DNA of 34,713 bases from Chthoniobacterales bacterium (GTDB lineage: Bacteria > Verrucomicrobiota > Verrucomicrobiia > Chthoniobacterales > UBA10450), in contig JACCZO010000180.1 in NCBI GenBank assembly GCA_013695925.1, positions 1-34,713 of the forward strand, read 5' to 3'. The notes beneath the pieces were generated by a model. That model saw nothing but the letters and a program-made list of their open reading frames with translations, ran no database searches and had not been told where the DNA came from. The stretch's first letter is position 1. Every line of letters begins with the position of its first letter. Below are positions 15,955 through 24,807 of the stretch, piece by piece. A program made the translations under genes and the position numbers.

Positions 15955-18039
15955 TTAGGTTGAATAAAAGACTCCCGCTTCGAGGCCGAAGCGCAGGTAT
16001 TCACGGAGCCGCGCGCGGATGTTGCTCTCGCGTTGCGGCTGAAAAAGATCATGAAAGGCGCCCATCTCCGCCTCGTCGTCTGCCCCGGCGCGGATCTGCT
16101 CCGGGGCACTGCGGCGGAGCTGGCCATAGCCGGGATCGGCGTAGCCTAACGACGTGAAGGAAGGCACGAGCCAGGGCACGACCGCGTCCCGGATCGCATC
16201 CCGTTCCCCCTGGCTGATCGTGCCGCTGCCCGATTGCTTGATCGCCGCCGCCACCTCCTCCGCGATTTCGAGATCGGGCTGGCAGCGATAGCGCCGCGGG
16301 ACGCGGGAAGTCAGTGGGAGCCAGGAAAAACGCACGCAACCGGTCTGGCGCCGCTCCGAGCGCACGGGCGCGGAATCATCCTCCGTCCGCGCGTAAAAGA
16401 TGCTGTTGGACGCAAGCTTGAGCAGCTCGGTGTGTATCGTCCCGATGATCGTGCTGTTCACGACCGAGACGGTACCGCCGGCGTCGTCTCCATTGAGCGC
16501 GGCATAGGCCACGTTGCTGTCGCCGTTCGCATCCACAATGCTATGCCGGATGAGAACCGTCGCGTTGGCCGGGGCGCGAATCGCACCGACGATCGAGTGG
16601 TCGATCTCGATCTCGAGCGGCATCTCATCCTGCTCGATCAGGAGCGAAGGCTCACCGGGCGAGCCGGGCGCGCCGTCGATGCCTAACGAAAAGCCAGGCA
16701 CGAGCGCGCAATGGACAAGGCGCAACTTGCGCAGCCCGTTCCCCGCGCCGCTTACAATCCGGATCGGGCCGCCCGCGATGAGGAGACCGTTCAATGTCAC
16801 CTCGGCATCTTCACCGCCCGTGATGTCGATCGGCCCCGCCACGATCAGCGTCGGACGATGTTCGTTGGCCGCGCGAAATTCAAATCGCACGCCGGGGTCG
16901 AGTGCGATGGAGGGCGTCTCTTCAAATCGCCCGCTGTCACTCAACTCCACCACCCCACCACTCGCGCGTCCGTCGAGCGCGGGCTGGATCGGGCCGGTTG
17001 AGGCCACGACATCGACTGGCCCGAGCGCGGCAGCGAAGGTCGGTCTGCGTTCGTACTCGCCCCCGCCCATCCCGGCGCTGAATCCGTAGTGAAACATGAC
17101 GCGCGGCGCTTCCTCCTGCGCTTCCTGGAAAACAATCCGACCGAGCTCGGGATCGATCGCGACCAGCGTTTTCGGCGGAGTGTGCGCCCAGGTGGTGCCG
17201 GAGGCATCGGTATCCGAGAGATTGCAGACGCTAAGGTCGCTGAGGCCGAAACCCTCGATCTCCATGCTCAGATCTGCGCCGTAATAACTCGCGAGCGAGG
17301 CATTGAGCACGCGCCGGCTGATCGGTTCCGGCACATTGATTGGCTCCGCCAGATGGGTTATCGACTTCTCGGTCTGCGGCCGATTGAAGAGCGGCATGTT
17401 CGCGCCTAACGGATTGAAAAGAAAGCGCTGCTCATCGACCCGTGCGGCGGGCGAACTGCGGAGGCGATAAGCGTTCAGGCGCCAGAGGAAAATCCCGATG
17501 TTCGGGATGTTGTATTTGCCTTCGCTGCGCGCGATGTGCCGGACGTCGATCGTGCGCGCGCTCGTTTCGAAGGCCGTGCCGAGGCGCTCCAGCGGCTCCC
17601 ATTCGCGCATGTCCGGCGCATAGTAGTTCGTTAGGCGAATATGGTTCATCCACTGCGTCCAGCCGAGCAGTTGGAAAAACTCGACCGCGCGCGCGTTCCA
17701 GCCGGTGACATCACGCGCCAGTTGTTCGAGGACCGAGGCGGTCCCTTTGCGGCGCCGATAACCGATCGTGTTCGCCACCTCCGCGCGCGGTGTGAGCTGG
17801 TCGGGCCCGATCGGATGGAGCGAGCGATATCCGATGAGATCGCCGATGTAGGGCAGGACCCAGGGCGCGCAGGTCTCGATGAACTGGTTATCGTAAAGCT
17901 GCTCGAGATCTTCCTCCAGAATGCCGGCCTGCTGGTTGATGAGGGCGAGCAATTGTCGGAGCGGCTCGCCGCGCTCGGCGTCGCGAATGCGATGGACCGC
18001 GGGAAGGAGGTGATAGAGCCGATCGGGATCGTAGCTCAT
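15955..18039 (-). CDS. Phage tail protein I-like baseplate component
   Basis: A 694-residue protein. The N-terminal 180 residues resemble tail protein I (P2 gpI type): LYHLLPAVHRIRDAE, QAGILEEDLEQLYDNQFIETCAPWVLPYIGDLIGYR, ANTIGYRRRKGTASVLEQLARDVTGW. The middle and C-terminal parts are beta-rich, with a stretch of repeated Asx-rich strands (about 430-560) like a small beta-helix. In P2-type tails this protein links the baseplate J wedge to the tail fibre, which suits the DUF6519 gene following it. The start overlaps the previous stop as ATGA; its TAA stop falls in ACCTAACG. Confidence 0.8.
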   Translation of the reverse strand: MSYDPDRLYHLLPAVHRIRDAERGEPLRQLLALINQQAGILEEDLEQLYDNQFIETCAPWVLPYIGDLIGYRSLHPIGPDQLTPRAEVANTIGYRRRKGTASVLEQLARDVTGWNARAVEFFQLLGWTQWMNHIRLTNYYAPDMREWEPLERLGTAFETSARTIDVRHIARSEGKYNIPNIGIFLWRLNAYRLRSSPAARVDEQRFLFNPLGANMPLFNRPQTEKSITHLAEPINVPEPISRRVLNASLASYYGADLSMEIEGFGLSDLSVCNLSDTDASGTTWAHTPPKTLVAIDPELGRIVFQEAQEEAPRVMFHYGFSAGMGGGEYERRPTFAAALGPVDVVASTGPIQPALDGRASGGVVELSDSGRFEETPSIALDPGVRFEFRAANEHRPTLIVAGPIDITGGEDAEVTLNGLLIAGGPIRIVSGAGNGLRKLRLVHCALVPGFSLGIDGAPGSPGEPSLLIEQDEMPLEIEIDHSIVGAIRAPANATVLIRHSIVDANGDSNVAYAALNGDDAGGTVSVVNSTIIGTIHTELLKLASNSIFYARTEDDSAPVRSERRQTGCVRFSWLPLTSRVPRRYRCQPDLEIAEEVAAAIKQSGSGTISQGERDAIRDAVVPWLVPSFTSLGYADPGYGQLRRSAPEQIRAGADDEAEMGAFHDLFQPQRESNIRARLREYLRFGLEAGVFYST

Positions 18040-20495
18040 GGCATCACCTCCAACTCGAACGCCGCCGGATCGAGCGTCAAGAGCTCGGCTGCGCCTAACG
18101 ACGCCGGATCGCCGCCGTTCGGCAGATCTGCCTCGAGCCGGGCCTCCAATTTCGCCGCGCTTCCCGTGCGATAGAGTTTGTCGAGATCGACCGCGACCAC
18201 GCCCGCGATCGATTGCAGGAGCGCGATCACTTCGCTCAGGACGACGGGTTGCCCGAACTGCCGATTGGCGAAGGAGAATTGCTCACGCAACGCATCCAGC
18301 GCCGCGCTTAGCACCCTCTCGGTTTCGTAATCCGGGTCGACCTTGATCTTGCCCGCGACCTTGAAGAGCGCCTCCTTATACGATGCCACCCGGACCGGCA
18401 CGAACGGATCGCCCGCGTCGTGGATGGCCGTGATCAGATCGTCGGCTAACGAAGCGGAAACCGCGTCGCCGAGCGGGCCGGCAACGGTAAGGAAGACACC
18501 TCGCGTTCGCCCATCCCACGTCCAGGTGGCGAGCGTTTTCGCAATTCCGGCATAGCTGCGGCTGAAATCTTCGTAGTCCTGGAGCGAAACCACGCGCTCG
18601 AGAGTGAGGACGGTGAACGGCGCGTTTTCTTGCGCGTTGTCGAATGATTCGGGCTCGTCCGCGCCTTCCGCCGCGATCGGATTAATGGCCGATTTCAAAC
18701 CGGGCGGCCGGGTCAGGAGCGTGCTGAGCTGTCCCGCCCTAACGAGTCCCTCAAGGCCGATCCCGCGCCGGTAAGTGGCCTTCACATTTTGCGCACCGGA
18801 AGGGAGCCGGGCCCCGCGTTCACCATCGCCGAAACGCACCGTCACTTTGCCGTCGTCCGCCAGCTCGGTTGTGAAAATGCGCTCCCGTGGTCCGCGCTCG
18901 AAGAGAGTTGGCACTTCGTGCCAAAGCAGATCGTTTACCCGGACTTGCAGGGTCGAAGCAGCGCCACCCGGGTCGGTCGAGCGTGTGTAGGTCAGAGCCG
19001 GCGCCTGCTTCAACTTGAAGGTCTGGTTCGCCTGCGCGCCATCGCCGCTTCCGAGGACTTCGGAAACGGTCTCGCCATGGGTGGCCGGCGCGACGTTTCC
19101 GTAGATGATGAGATTGTCGCGCCGATAAATCTTCGGACTCGAGGGAACGAGCGCCGCGAAAGTGACTTTCGTTAGGCCGGCAGCGACTTCGACCTTTGTG
19201 ATTTCCACCAGCTCGCTTAGCGGGGAACCGGTGATGCCATTCACGCCGGAGAAAAGGAGCAGTCGACCCTCGGTCAGGCCATCGACTTTGCTGTTCAAAG
19301 TCACACTGTTGCCGCTCACCAGGGTGGTCACGGGCACGTCCGCGAGGGTGAGCTGCTCGCTCTGGAGATAGGCGGTGGTGGACCGGAGCGGCAACAAGGC
19401 GAGATCCCGGTCGGGCGTGATGCGGGTGATCTTGGCGCTAAGCGCGAACTCCGCCCGCGAGACGCTGGTCACGCTCACGGCTTTGTGCAGCTGGACGTAG
19501 AGCGGTTTCGTCAGCACGACCCAACTGTCGACGGTAACTTTCGGATAAACCGCATCGAGGTCGATCTCGTTGTTTTGCACCCTGAAATCCGGCCAATTGG
19601 TAAAGTTGTGATCCGTGTCGCCGTAGGCTTCGCGCACGCTGAACGGCATGGTCAGCCAGGCTGGAGCGTTGTTGCCGAAAAAGGCCGCGCGCTGCCGGAG
19701 AGCAAAAACTTTCACGCTCGCCGCGTTTAACGGTGTCGGGAGTTTGCTTAACGCGTCCTTCCACGTCACAACGGTGTAATTTTTTTCCGGGTAAGCGGCG
19801 ACGCTTTGGAGGATCCGAAATTCCCAAACTGTGCTGTTCTTATCGCTCTCGCGGGCGCTGCTGACGAAGACGAGCGCATCGCCCGGCTGCAATTTGGTCT
19901 CGACGCCCTTGAGGTAAACCTGCTTCGCACCGTTGCCGAGCAGCGGGGGCGCGGTCAACTGTGGCTTGAGCGCATTCCACTCCACGCGGGCGGCGATTTC
20001 CTCGATCGTCTCAAAAGTCTGCGGCGTCTCGTCCGCGTCCGGAACGCTTTGCACTTTCGTGCCGATCTTGACGGTGACCCCGGTCGGCGCACCGGGCGTT
20101 TCGTCGAGGAGAAAGGCCAGCGGCGTCTCGGCGGCGACCCCGGCTTTGAGACGATAACCAATGAGCTGGGCGAGACGCAGGACAGAGTCGCGCTCGGTCG
20201 CGGTCCTCAGCCAGAGTTCGTTCGCGATCCGTTCCTGATAAAAGGTGAGGACGTCGGCCAGGGTGGCCCAGCCGTCGAGGAGCGCGATGGTGAGATCGTC
20301 TGAATCGCGCGTCGTTAGGCTGCGGAGGGCGCTGAAACTGGGATCGGACAAGGCGGCGAGCGCGCTGGCCAGAAAATCCCCGTGCGTCCCGACGCGATAA
20401 CTGACCTGTGACAGGCCCGGGCGATTGCGCAGCAGCTCGGGCACGAGCGCGGTGATTCCCTCGCAGCAGCCGCAGTCGGTGAGTTTGGTTGCCAT
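18036..20495 (-). CDS. Putative baseplate assembly protein (baseplate J-related)
   Basis: An 819-residue protein of the large putative baseplate assembly family found in contractile injection clusters. Supporting features: N-terminal CGCCEG then LLRNRPGLSQVSYRVGTHGDF, the helix TIALLDGWATLADVLTFYQERIANELWLRTATERDSVLRLAQLIGYRLKAG (described in parts), and the J-like C-terminal half with VRFGDGERGARLPSGAQNV, YRRGIGLEGLV and LERVVSLQDYEDFSRSYAGIAK. It corresponds in position to one of the two wedge proteins (Afp11/Afp12 place) of eCIS particles. It is coupled to both neighbours: TGATG at its start and ATGA at its stop. Confidence 0.85.
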   Translation of the reverse strand: MATKLTDCGCCEGITALVPELLRNRPGLSQVSYRVGTHGDFLASALAALSDPSFSALRSLTTRDSDDLTIALLDGWATLADVLTFYQERIANELWLRTATERDSVLRLAQLIGYRLKAGVAAETPLAFLLDETPGAPTGVTVKIGTKVQSVPDADETPQTFETIEEIAARVEWNALKPQLTAPPLLGNGAKQVYLKGVETKLQPGDALVFVSSARESDKNSTVWEFRILQSVAAYPEKNYTVVTWKDALSKLPTPLNAASVKVFALRQRAAFFGNNAPAWLTMPFSVREAYGDTDHNFTNWPDFRVQNNEIDLDAVYPKVTVDSWVVLTKPLYVQLHKAVSVTSVSRAEFALSAKITRITPDRDLALLPLRSTTAYLQSEQLTLADVPVTTLVSGNSVTLNSKVDGLTEGRLLLFSGVNGITGSPLSELVEITKVEVAAGLTKVTFAALVPSSPKIYRRDNLIIYGNVAPATHGETVSEVLGSGDGAQANQTFKLKQAPALTYTRSTDPGGAASTLQVRVNDLLWHEVPTLFERGPRERIFTTELADDGKVTVRFGDGERGARLPSGAQNVKATYRRGIGLEGLVRAGQLSTLLTRPPGLKSAINPIAAEGADEPESFDNAQENAPFTVLTLERVVSLQDYEDFSRSYAGIAKTLATWTWDGRTRGVFLTVAGPLGDAVSASLADDLITAIHDAGDPFVPVRVASYKEALFKVAGKIKVDPDYETERVLSAALDALREQFSFANRQFGQPVVLSEVIALLQSIAGVVAVDLDKLYRTGSAAKLEARLEADLPNGGDPASLGAAELLTLDPAAFELEVMP

Positions 20496-23011
20496 CAGCG
20501 GCCCCCTCCGAGTTTAAGGGTAAAAAAACCGCGCTCGGCAAAGTTCGGATCGTTCTCGAGGCGCGCGATCTCGAGCCGGTTCAGGGTGAGAAATCCGTTC
20601 GTTAGGCCGCTGCTCCCCGCCAGACCCTGACGCTCGAAGACTGTGATCTCGACCGAAGCGACGCCCGCCACCGCCTGGGCCGCGGCGTAGAGCGGGCTCA
20701 GGTAAACGGTCTGGCCGAAAGTGAAGAAGTCGGGCTGGAAAAGGCCCTTCCTCCCGTCGGCCAGGGTACGGCTGGAGAAAACGTCGAGCAGCGCGGCTTC
20801 GACATCGCTTCGAAAATAGTCCGGCTTCACGCAGACAAACATCTCGATCTCGAGCGGGACGTATTCCGGGGTGTCGATCTCCAGGTCGTGCCCGGCCATG
20901 CGATAGGGCTCGATCCCGGCTCGCAATTGGGCTTCGAATTCAGGCGTCAGGGGAAGCGCGTCGAAGCGATCGACCGTGATGAAGACGGTGTGCCAGCTTC
21001 CAGTCCAACGAAAAGTCGCAGCCGCGCGTTGCACCGAAGTATTGTGCTCGGCGGCCCGCGCGTAATCGGCTTCCGTCACCGCGCGTTTTTGCGTGCGAAA
21101 GGCCTGCGGCGCGTCGCGGCGGATTTGGTCAATCGTCTCGGGGTCGATCCCGCCGACCGCCGGCAGCGGATTGCGCACGCCGATGATTGCGGGATTGGCG
21201 CTGACAATGTGCGCCAGTGTTTCCGCGCCGACGTTTCCCGCAGTCCCGTTGCCCGTGCGATAAGTTGCGGTGAATGCCATTCCGAGCTTGGTCTTTGTCC
21301 CCGGCTCTGGCTCCTGGCCATATTCATCATCGCCGAAACGAATGCAGGCCGTGCCATCACTCTCTGTTTCGACGACGAACTCAGCCGCATCCGGCGCGCT
21401 GCCTAACAAATCGCGCTGCGGGTGCCAGGTCGCGCTGTCGAGCCCCAGCGTGCTCGTGAGGGAAATCGCCGGGAGGGCGCCTTCCGCACCGATCACCAGG
21501 CAGGCGGAGGCCGGGAGCGTCGCATCATACTCCGACGACTGGGTCAAAGGTCGCGCTTGCAAGGAGGGACGAAAGCGCGGCCGGGCGAACTGCGGCGGCG
21601 GACGATTGCAGCGGTCCGCGTCGGCCTCGGGCGGAAGCAGGATTTGCGGCGCCGGCACCGCGCCTAACGATTCTCCGGCCACGGTCAGGCCGTGATCGGC
21701 GAGGACGATATTGCCGTGGGCCATGCTCAGGTCGTCGCGAAATTGCCCGCCGTGCTCTTCGTCGGTGAAATCGGAGAGGCAGAACGGAAACGGCAGCGCG
21801 TCTTCCGTCTTCCATTCGATGTTGGTAATCTGCGTGCCGGTCAGCGGATCGGTCAGCGGCTCACTTGCTGCATTGAAGGTCTGCACATTCGTTAGGCGCA
21901 CGGCCCAGCGCCGGGTGCGATCGGCATCCTCTTCTTCCCCGGTCAGCGGGCCCCGCTGTTCCTCGAAAATCAGGACGGCGTCATCCGGCAAATCAGGAAA
22001 ATGGCCGGCCAGCGTCGCCTGCGTCGCCCCTTTGGGCAGACAACATTCGCGATCGCTCCAGGTATAAAACGGCATCGCGTTGTGCGCCGCGAAGAGTGTG
22101 ATTTCGTGCACGGTTTCAAAGACGAGCGGATGCAGGCGGAGCGCTTCCTCGAGCACGGCGGAGGCCGGCGGAATCCGGGTATCTGTGCGTACGAGCCGGC
22201 TGAAAATCCCGGTTTTGGCCGGCACGACGACGAGGTCCGCGGCCGAAGTCAGCTGCACCCAGACGCGGGCGTTAGTGCCGTTGTCGACGAAGTAATCGAC
22301 CAACCGCGCGTGGCGCTGGAGCGAGACCCGCTTGCGCGCCGAATTGAGATAAGCCTCGGTCGCGACCGCATCCTGCCGGTAGCTGAAATGATCGCCGAGG
22401 TAGGCGAGCAGCTCGACTAGCGTGATCCCGAGATCGGCCGGGTTGCGCTCGCGCCACTCCGGCACGAGGAGCGCCATCCGGTCGAGAATCAGTTTGCGGA
22501 AACTGGCGTAATCCTTCGCCAGGTAATTGATTTCCGGCTCGGCCCGCGGCGCGGGCGGGCAGAGATGTCGCGGCGCGCAATCGAAATCCGAGGGGCACTC
22601 GACCTTGAAGGAAAAATCGATCGCGGCGAGACGTGGATCGATCCCGTTAGGCGCATTCGCATCGTGCGGTCCGCGCACAAGCGCGAGAGTGTAAATCGAG
22701 AAATCTCCCGGCTCTTTCATCTCCACCGTCAGGACATCGCTGTCATCCCCCGTGCCGATGGTCACGCCCAGAATCACGATCGGCCGGATGCGTTCGCCAC
22801 CGCGGATGCTGAGGTTGGTCGCAGCGAGGGAGTTGGCCGCGATGTCGTTGACGAAATGCACGCGCAAAAACCGCTGCCGATTCGACTTGGGCAAGGGCGC
22901 GTCCTGGTCGACGACCTCGAGATAATCGATCCCATTGAGCGCGCTCCCGCGCACGGCGTCGCGCCGGCGTTCGTCGCAACAGAAATACAACGGCATGGTC
23001 GCTTCGCTCAT
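20495..23011 (-). CDS. Baseplate J/gp47-like wedge protein
   Basis: An 838-residue baseplate protein. After an N-terminal beta domain (about 1-170), it has PEINYLAKDYASFRKLILDRMALLVPEW and ADLGITLVELLAYLGDHFSYRQDAVATEAYL, the canonical beginning of the J-like family. The C-terminal half carries CIRFGDDEYGQEPEPGTK, YRTGNGTAGNVGAETL, NPLPAVGGIDPETIDQIRRDAPQAFRTQKRAVTEADYA (given as parts of the J core) and a final domain. J/gp47 forms the baseplate wedge around the spike in contractile tails. The start ATG overlaps the gp25 stop by four bases, and the next gene starts in its stop codon. It occupies the Afp11-like position. Confidence 0.9.
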   Translation of the reverse strand: MSEATMPLYFCCDERRRDAVRGSALNGIDYLEVVDQDAPLPKSNRQRFLRVHFVNDIAANSLAATNLSIRGGERIRPIVILGVTIGTGDDSDVLTVEMKEPGDFSIYTLALVRGPHDANAPNGIDPRLAAIDFSFKVECPSDFDCAPRHLCPPAPRAEPEINYLAKDYASFRKLILDRMALLVPEWRERNPADLGITLVELLAYLGDHFSYRQDAVATEAYLNSARKRVSLQRHARLVDYFVDNGTNARVWVQLTSAADLVVVPAKTGIFSRLVRTDTRIPPASAVLEEALRLHPLVFETVHEITLFAAHNAMPFYTWSDRECCLPKGATQATLAGHFPDLPDDAVLIFEEQRGPLTGEEEDADRTRRWAVRLTNVQTFNAASEPLTDPLTGTQITNIEWKTEDALPFPFCLSDFTDEEHGGQFRDDLSMAHGNIVLADHGLTVAGESLGAVPAPQILLPPEADADRCNRPPPQFARPRFRPSLQARPLTQSSEYDATLPASACLVIGAEGALPAISLTSTLGLDSATWHPQRDLLGSAPDAAEFVVETESDGTACIRFGDDEYGQEPEPGTKTKLGMAFTATYRTGNGTAGNVGAETLAHIVSANPAIIGVRNPLPAVGGIDPETIDQIRRDAPQAFRTQKRAVTEADYARAAEHNTSVQRAAATFRWTGSWHTVFITVDRFDALPLTPEFEAQLRAGIEPYRMAGHDLEIDTPEYVPLEIEMFVCVKPDYFRSDVEAALLDVFSSRTLADGRKGLFQPDFFTFGQTVYLSPLYAAAQAVAGVASVEITVFERQGLAGSSGLTNGFLTLNRLEIARLENDPNFAERGFFTLKLGGGR

Positions 23012-23373
23012 GCGGTCGCGACTCCTTTCGTGAACTCGGCGGTTTGCCGCGTCTGTGTTCGCCTAACGAGATAACGAACTGAAACGCGAAGGGTGGAATC
23101 CTCGCTCAGCACGTCGACCGCATCGACTTGGATGAGATCGCCCAGATACTGCTGCAGCGATCCCTGGACCAGATACTGGGTGGTCGCGGCGAGCTGGTCG
23201 CTGTTGGGCGCGAAGACGAGCTGGAGCAATCCGCTCCCGAAGTCCGGGCGGTTGACCCGTTCCCCCGGCGCGGTGAAGAGCACCTGCTCGATCAGGTCAC
23301 GAATATGCGCGTCGTAATCGACCGCGGCGGTGCGGCCGCGTGCGTCGAAGTGATACGGGAAAGCGATGTTCAC
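23008..23373 (-). CDS. gp25-like (GPW/gp25) baseplate wedge protein
   Basis: A 121-residue GPW/gp25-family protein. Residues 20-75 show the family core: DAHIRDLIEQVLFTAPGERVNRPDFGSGL with the EPR-like ERVNRPDFG, followed by LVFAPNSDQLAATTQYLVQGSLQQYL. The acylated wedge protein of T4/P2 type holds the baseplate to the sheath start; in eCIS it is the Afp9 homologue. The start codon is GTG 23373, lying inside the terminal repeat of the neighbouring GxxExxY cassette, and no ribosome site is present; native leader sequence may have been replaced. It overlaps the J gene by ATGA. Confidence 0.92.
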   Translation of the reverse strand: MNIAFPYHFDARGRTAAVDYDAHIRDLIEQVLFTAPGERVNRPDFGSGLLQLVFAPNSDQLAATTQYLVQGSLQQYLGDLIQVDAVDVLSEDSTLRVSVRYLVRRTQTRQTAEFTKGVATA

Positions 23374-23940
23374 AGAAGATAACGAAGTTAACGAAGAGGA
23401 TTAGAAAGCGAGGCTGCGAGGTTCGGTGGACTCGCCAGAAGGTCAATTTCGTCCTGGTTGGCGGCGGGCAGAACCAACCTCGAGATGCCATTTTTAAGTG
23501 TCTGCTCGTGAAAGTTGAAGAGGAGGCCGATCGGAACGTCGAGCAACTTCATGTAGCTCAGGAGCTGCGCCTTGTGCACGCCGACGATGGTTTCCACAAC
23601 TTTCAGTTCGATGAGCAGGCAATTCTCGATCAGCAGGTCGAAGCGCAGCGGTTCGTCAAAAACGAATTGCTTGTATTCGATGCGCACGAGTTTTTGCTGG
23701 ACCGCGTTGATCCCGCGTAGCTGCAACTCACGCCCGAGACATTTTTCGTAGATCGACTCGATCAGGCCCGGCCCCATCTGCCGATGCACTTCAATCGCCG
23801 CGCCGATGACTTCTTTGCTGAGCTTGTCTGCCTGATGAAATAAAGGGTGCATGGTCAGGGGATAAAACAGAAGGCCAGGAAAGAAACGCAGGGGTGGTTC
23901 CCGGGAAGAACCCTTTGTGACCTTCGTTTCCTTCTGTAAA
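23370..23940 (-). mobile_element. GxxExxY cassette 1 bounded by inverted repeats
   Basis: The ends at 23370-23399 (TCACAGAAGATAACGAAG) and 23911-23940 (complement: TTTACAGAAGGAAACGAAGG) are imperfect inverted copies. They enclose only one gene, 23388..23852. The element sits exactly between the PAAR-like gene and the gp25 start. No transposase is present. It contains no GCCTAACG, unlike the flanking operon. Confidence 0.65.
23388..23852 (-). CDS. GxxExxY protein (PD-(D/E)XK-like), copy 1
   Basis: A 154-residue member of the GxxExxY family. The name motif reads GLIESIY within IEVHRQMGPGLIESIYEKCL. The following FDLLIENCLLIELKVVE has the D...ExK spacing of PD-(D/E)XK nuclease-like folds, and LLSYMKLLDVPIGLLFNF is the usual ending block. 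The biological role is not established; family genes are often small, solitary and scattered near repeats. Here it is oriented with the operon, its stop is 14 bases upstream of the gp25 start, and it is bounded by inverted repeats. It does not look like a part of the particle. Confidence 0.9.
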   Translation of the reverse strand: MHPLFHQADKLSKEVIGAAIEVHRQMGPGLIESIYEKCLGRELQLRGINAVQQKLVRIEYKQFVFDEPLRFDLLIENCLLIELKVVETIVGVHKAQLLSYMKLLDVPIGLLFNFHEQTLKNGISRLVLPAANQDEIDLLASPPNLAASLSNPLR

Positions 23941-23949
23941 AATGCTTTC

Positions 23950-24267
23950 TCATGTCGCCATGACGCGCGGTTGAGTAGTGAGGACGAGCAGGCCCTGCCC
24001 GGTCGGCACGCAGACCGCCTGGCTGGTCTGAACGATCACCGGCACGCCGCCGGCGAGGACGCGCGTTGCACCAACGACCCACTGCGCGCTTACGCAAGGT
24101 GGCGTGGACGTGCTCGCCAAGGCGCATCCCGCGACAACGTAGGGAGTGGCCAGAGTGACAACCGGCTGGCCGCTCACCAGGACACGCGGAAACGGCGCAG
24201 TCGGCTGGGCCGGGCCCGCGTGCATGCAGGTGACGACCGCGCCAAGGTGAACAATGGGTCCGGGCAT
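23950..24267 (-). CDS. PAAR-like spike-tip protein
   Basis: A 105-residue glycine/valine/proline-rich protein starting MPGPIVHLGAVVTCMHAG. The pattern of short beta strands with repeated PRVLVSGQPVV, TPYVVAGCAL and TRVLAGGVPVIVQ resembles PAAR-type cone proteins that cap the spike of contractile systems. Cys14, His16, Cys48, Cys58 and Cys86 are candidate metal ligands. It sits between the gpV-like spike and gp25, where Afp10-type PAAR proteins are found. The ATG at 24267 is used because the frame upstream runs through an inserted repeat. No ribosome site is visible; the previous gene stops four bases away. Family identity is by pattern and context. Confidence 0.65.
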   Translation of the reverse strand: MPGPIVHLGAVVTCMHAGPAQPTAPFPRVLVSGQPVVTLATPYVVAGCALASTSTPPCVSAQWVVGATRVLAGGVPVIVQTSQAVCVPTGQGLLVLTTQPRVMAT

Positions 24268-24271
24268 AAGA

Positions 24272-24703
24272 TCAGAGGAATATTTCGTCCGCAGATTTCG
24301 CAGATTTTCGCAGATTGGAAGAGGCGGTCGGATCGAAAGCCAACCGCTCATACTGCAGGCTGGTTGCTCCAAAATTGACGAGGAGACCGCGTCTCAGCCC
24401 GGTCGCTGTCAGTGCGTTGATGACCTGTGCCCGATCGGCGCCGGAGAGCTGGGAGATCGCTTTTGTTTCCACCAGGACTGCCTCGAAGCAGATGAAGTCG
24501 GCGCGATAACTGCAGGTTAGGAGCTTGCCCTTATAGCGAATCGGTAAAGGCACTTCGGCTTGAAATGCGATCCCGCGCTCAGCGAACTCCAACGCCATCG
24601 CGGTCTGATAGACGATCTCCAGGAAGCCATGTCCTAGTTCGCGATGAACGGCCATCGCCGCACCGAGAATCGCGTAGGTTTCGGGATCTCTGACTTCTTT
24701 CAT
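24272..24703 (-). CDS. GxxExxY protein (PD-(D/E)XK-like), copy 2
   Basis: A 143-residue GxxExxY-family protein, only distantly similar to copy 1. The motif is GFLEIVY in AMAVHRELGHGFLEIVYQTAMALEF. YRADFICFEAVLVETKAI carries the D...ExK signature. The last 14 residues (NLRKSAKSADEIFL) are encoded by the CGCAGATT-type terminal repeat, showing how closely gene and repeat are joined. It is co-directional with the eCIS operon and ends four bases before the PAAR-like start, so ribosomes finishing it could restart on that gene. Function is unknown. Confidence 0.9.
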   Translation of the reverse strand: MKEVRDPETYAILGAAMAVHRELGHGFLEIVYQTAMALEFAERGIAFQAEVPLPIRYKGKLLTCSYRADFICFEAVLVETKAISQLSGADRAQVINALTATGLRRGLLVNFGATSLQYERLAFDPTASSNLRKSAKSADEIFL

Positions 24704-24805
24704 CTTGGAATTTCATCCGCGGATTTCGCAGATTCTCGTAGATGGGATGGCCGGCCCTCTCTCTCCATCCGGAAAAATCTGCGTAAATCTGCGTAATCTG
24801 CGGAC
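24288..24805 (-). mobile_element. GxxExxY cassette 2 with CGCAGATT-type ends
   Basis: The left end 24288-24317 (CCGCAGATTTCGCAGATTTT) and the right end 24774-24805 (complement GTCCGCAGATTACGCAGATT) are inverted repeats of one family. An extra inner arm starts at 24715. The element surrounds one GxxExxY gene and separates gpV from the PAAR-like gene. The same arms, without a gene, occur at 26938-27023 and 33513-33600. Confidence 0.7.
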
Positions 24806-24807
24806 AC

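Noticed and set aside
24268..24372. N-terminal extension of the PAAR-like gene
   Set aside because: The extra 35 codons run through the CGCAGATT repeat and the GxxExxY gene; the family start MPGPIVHLG is at 24267.
24715..24805. CRISPR-like array of CGCAGATT units
   Set aside because: Units are only 8-10 bases, inverted around a loop, without spacers of even length and without cas genes.
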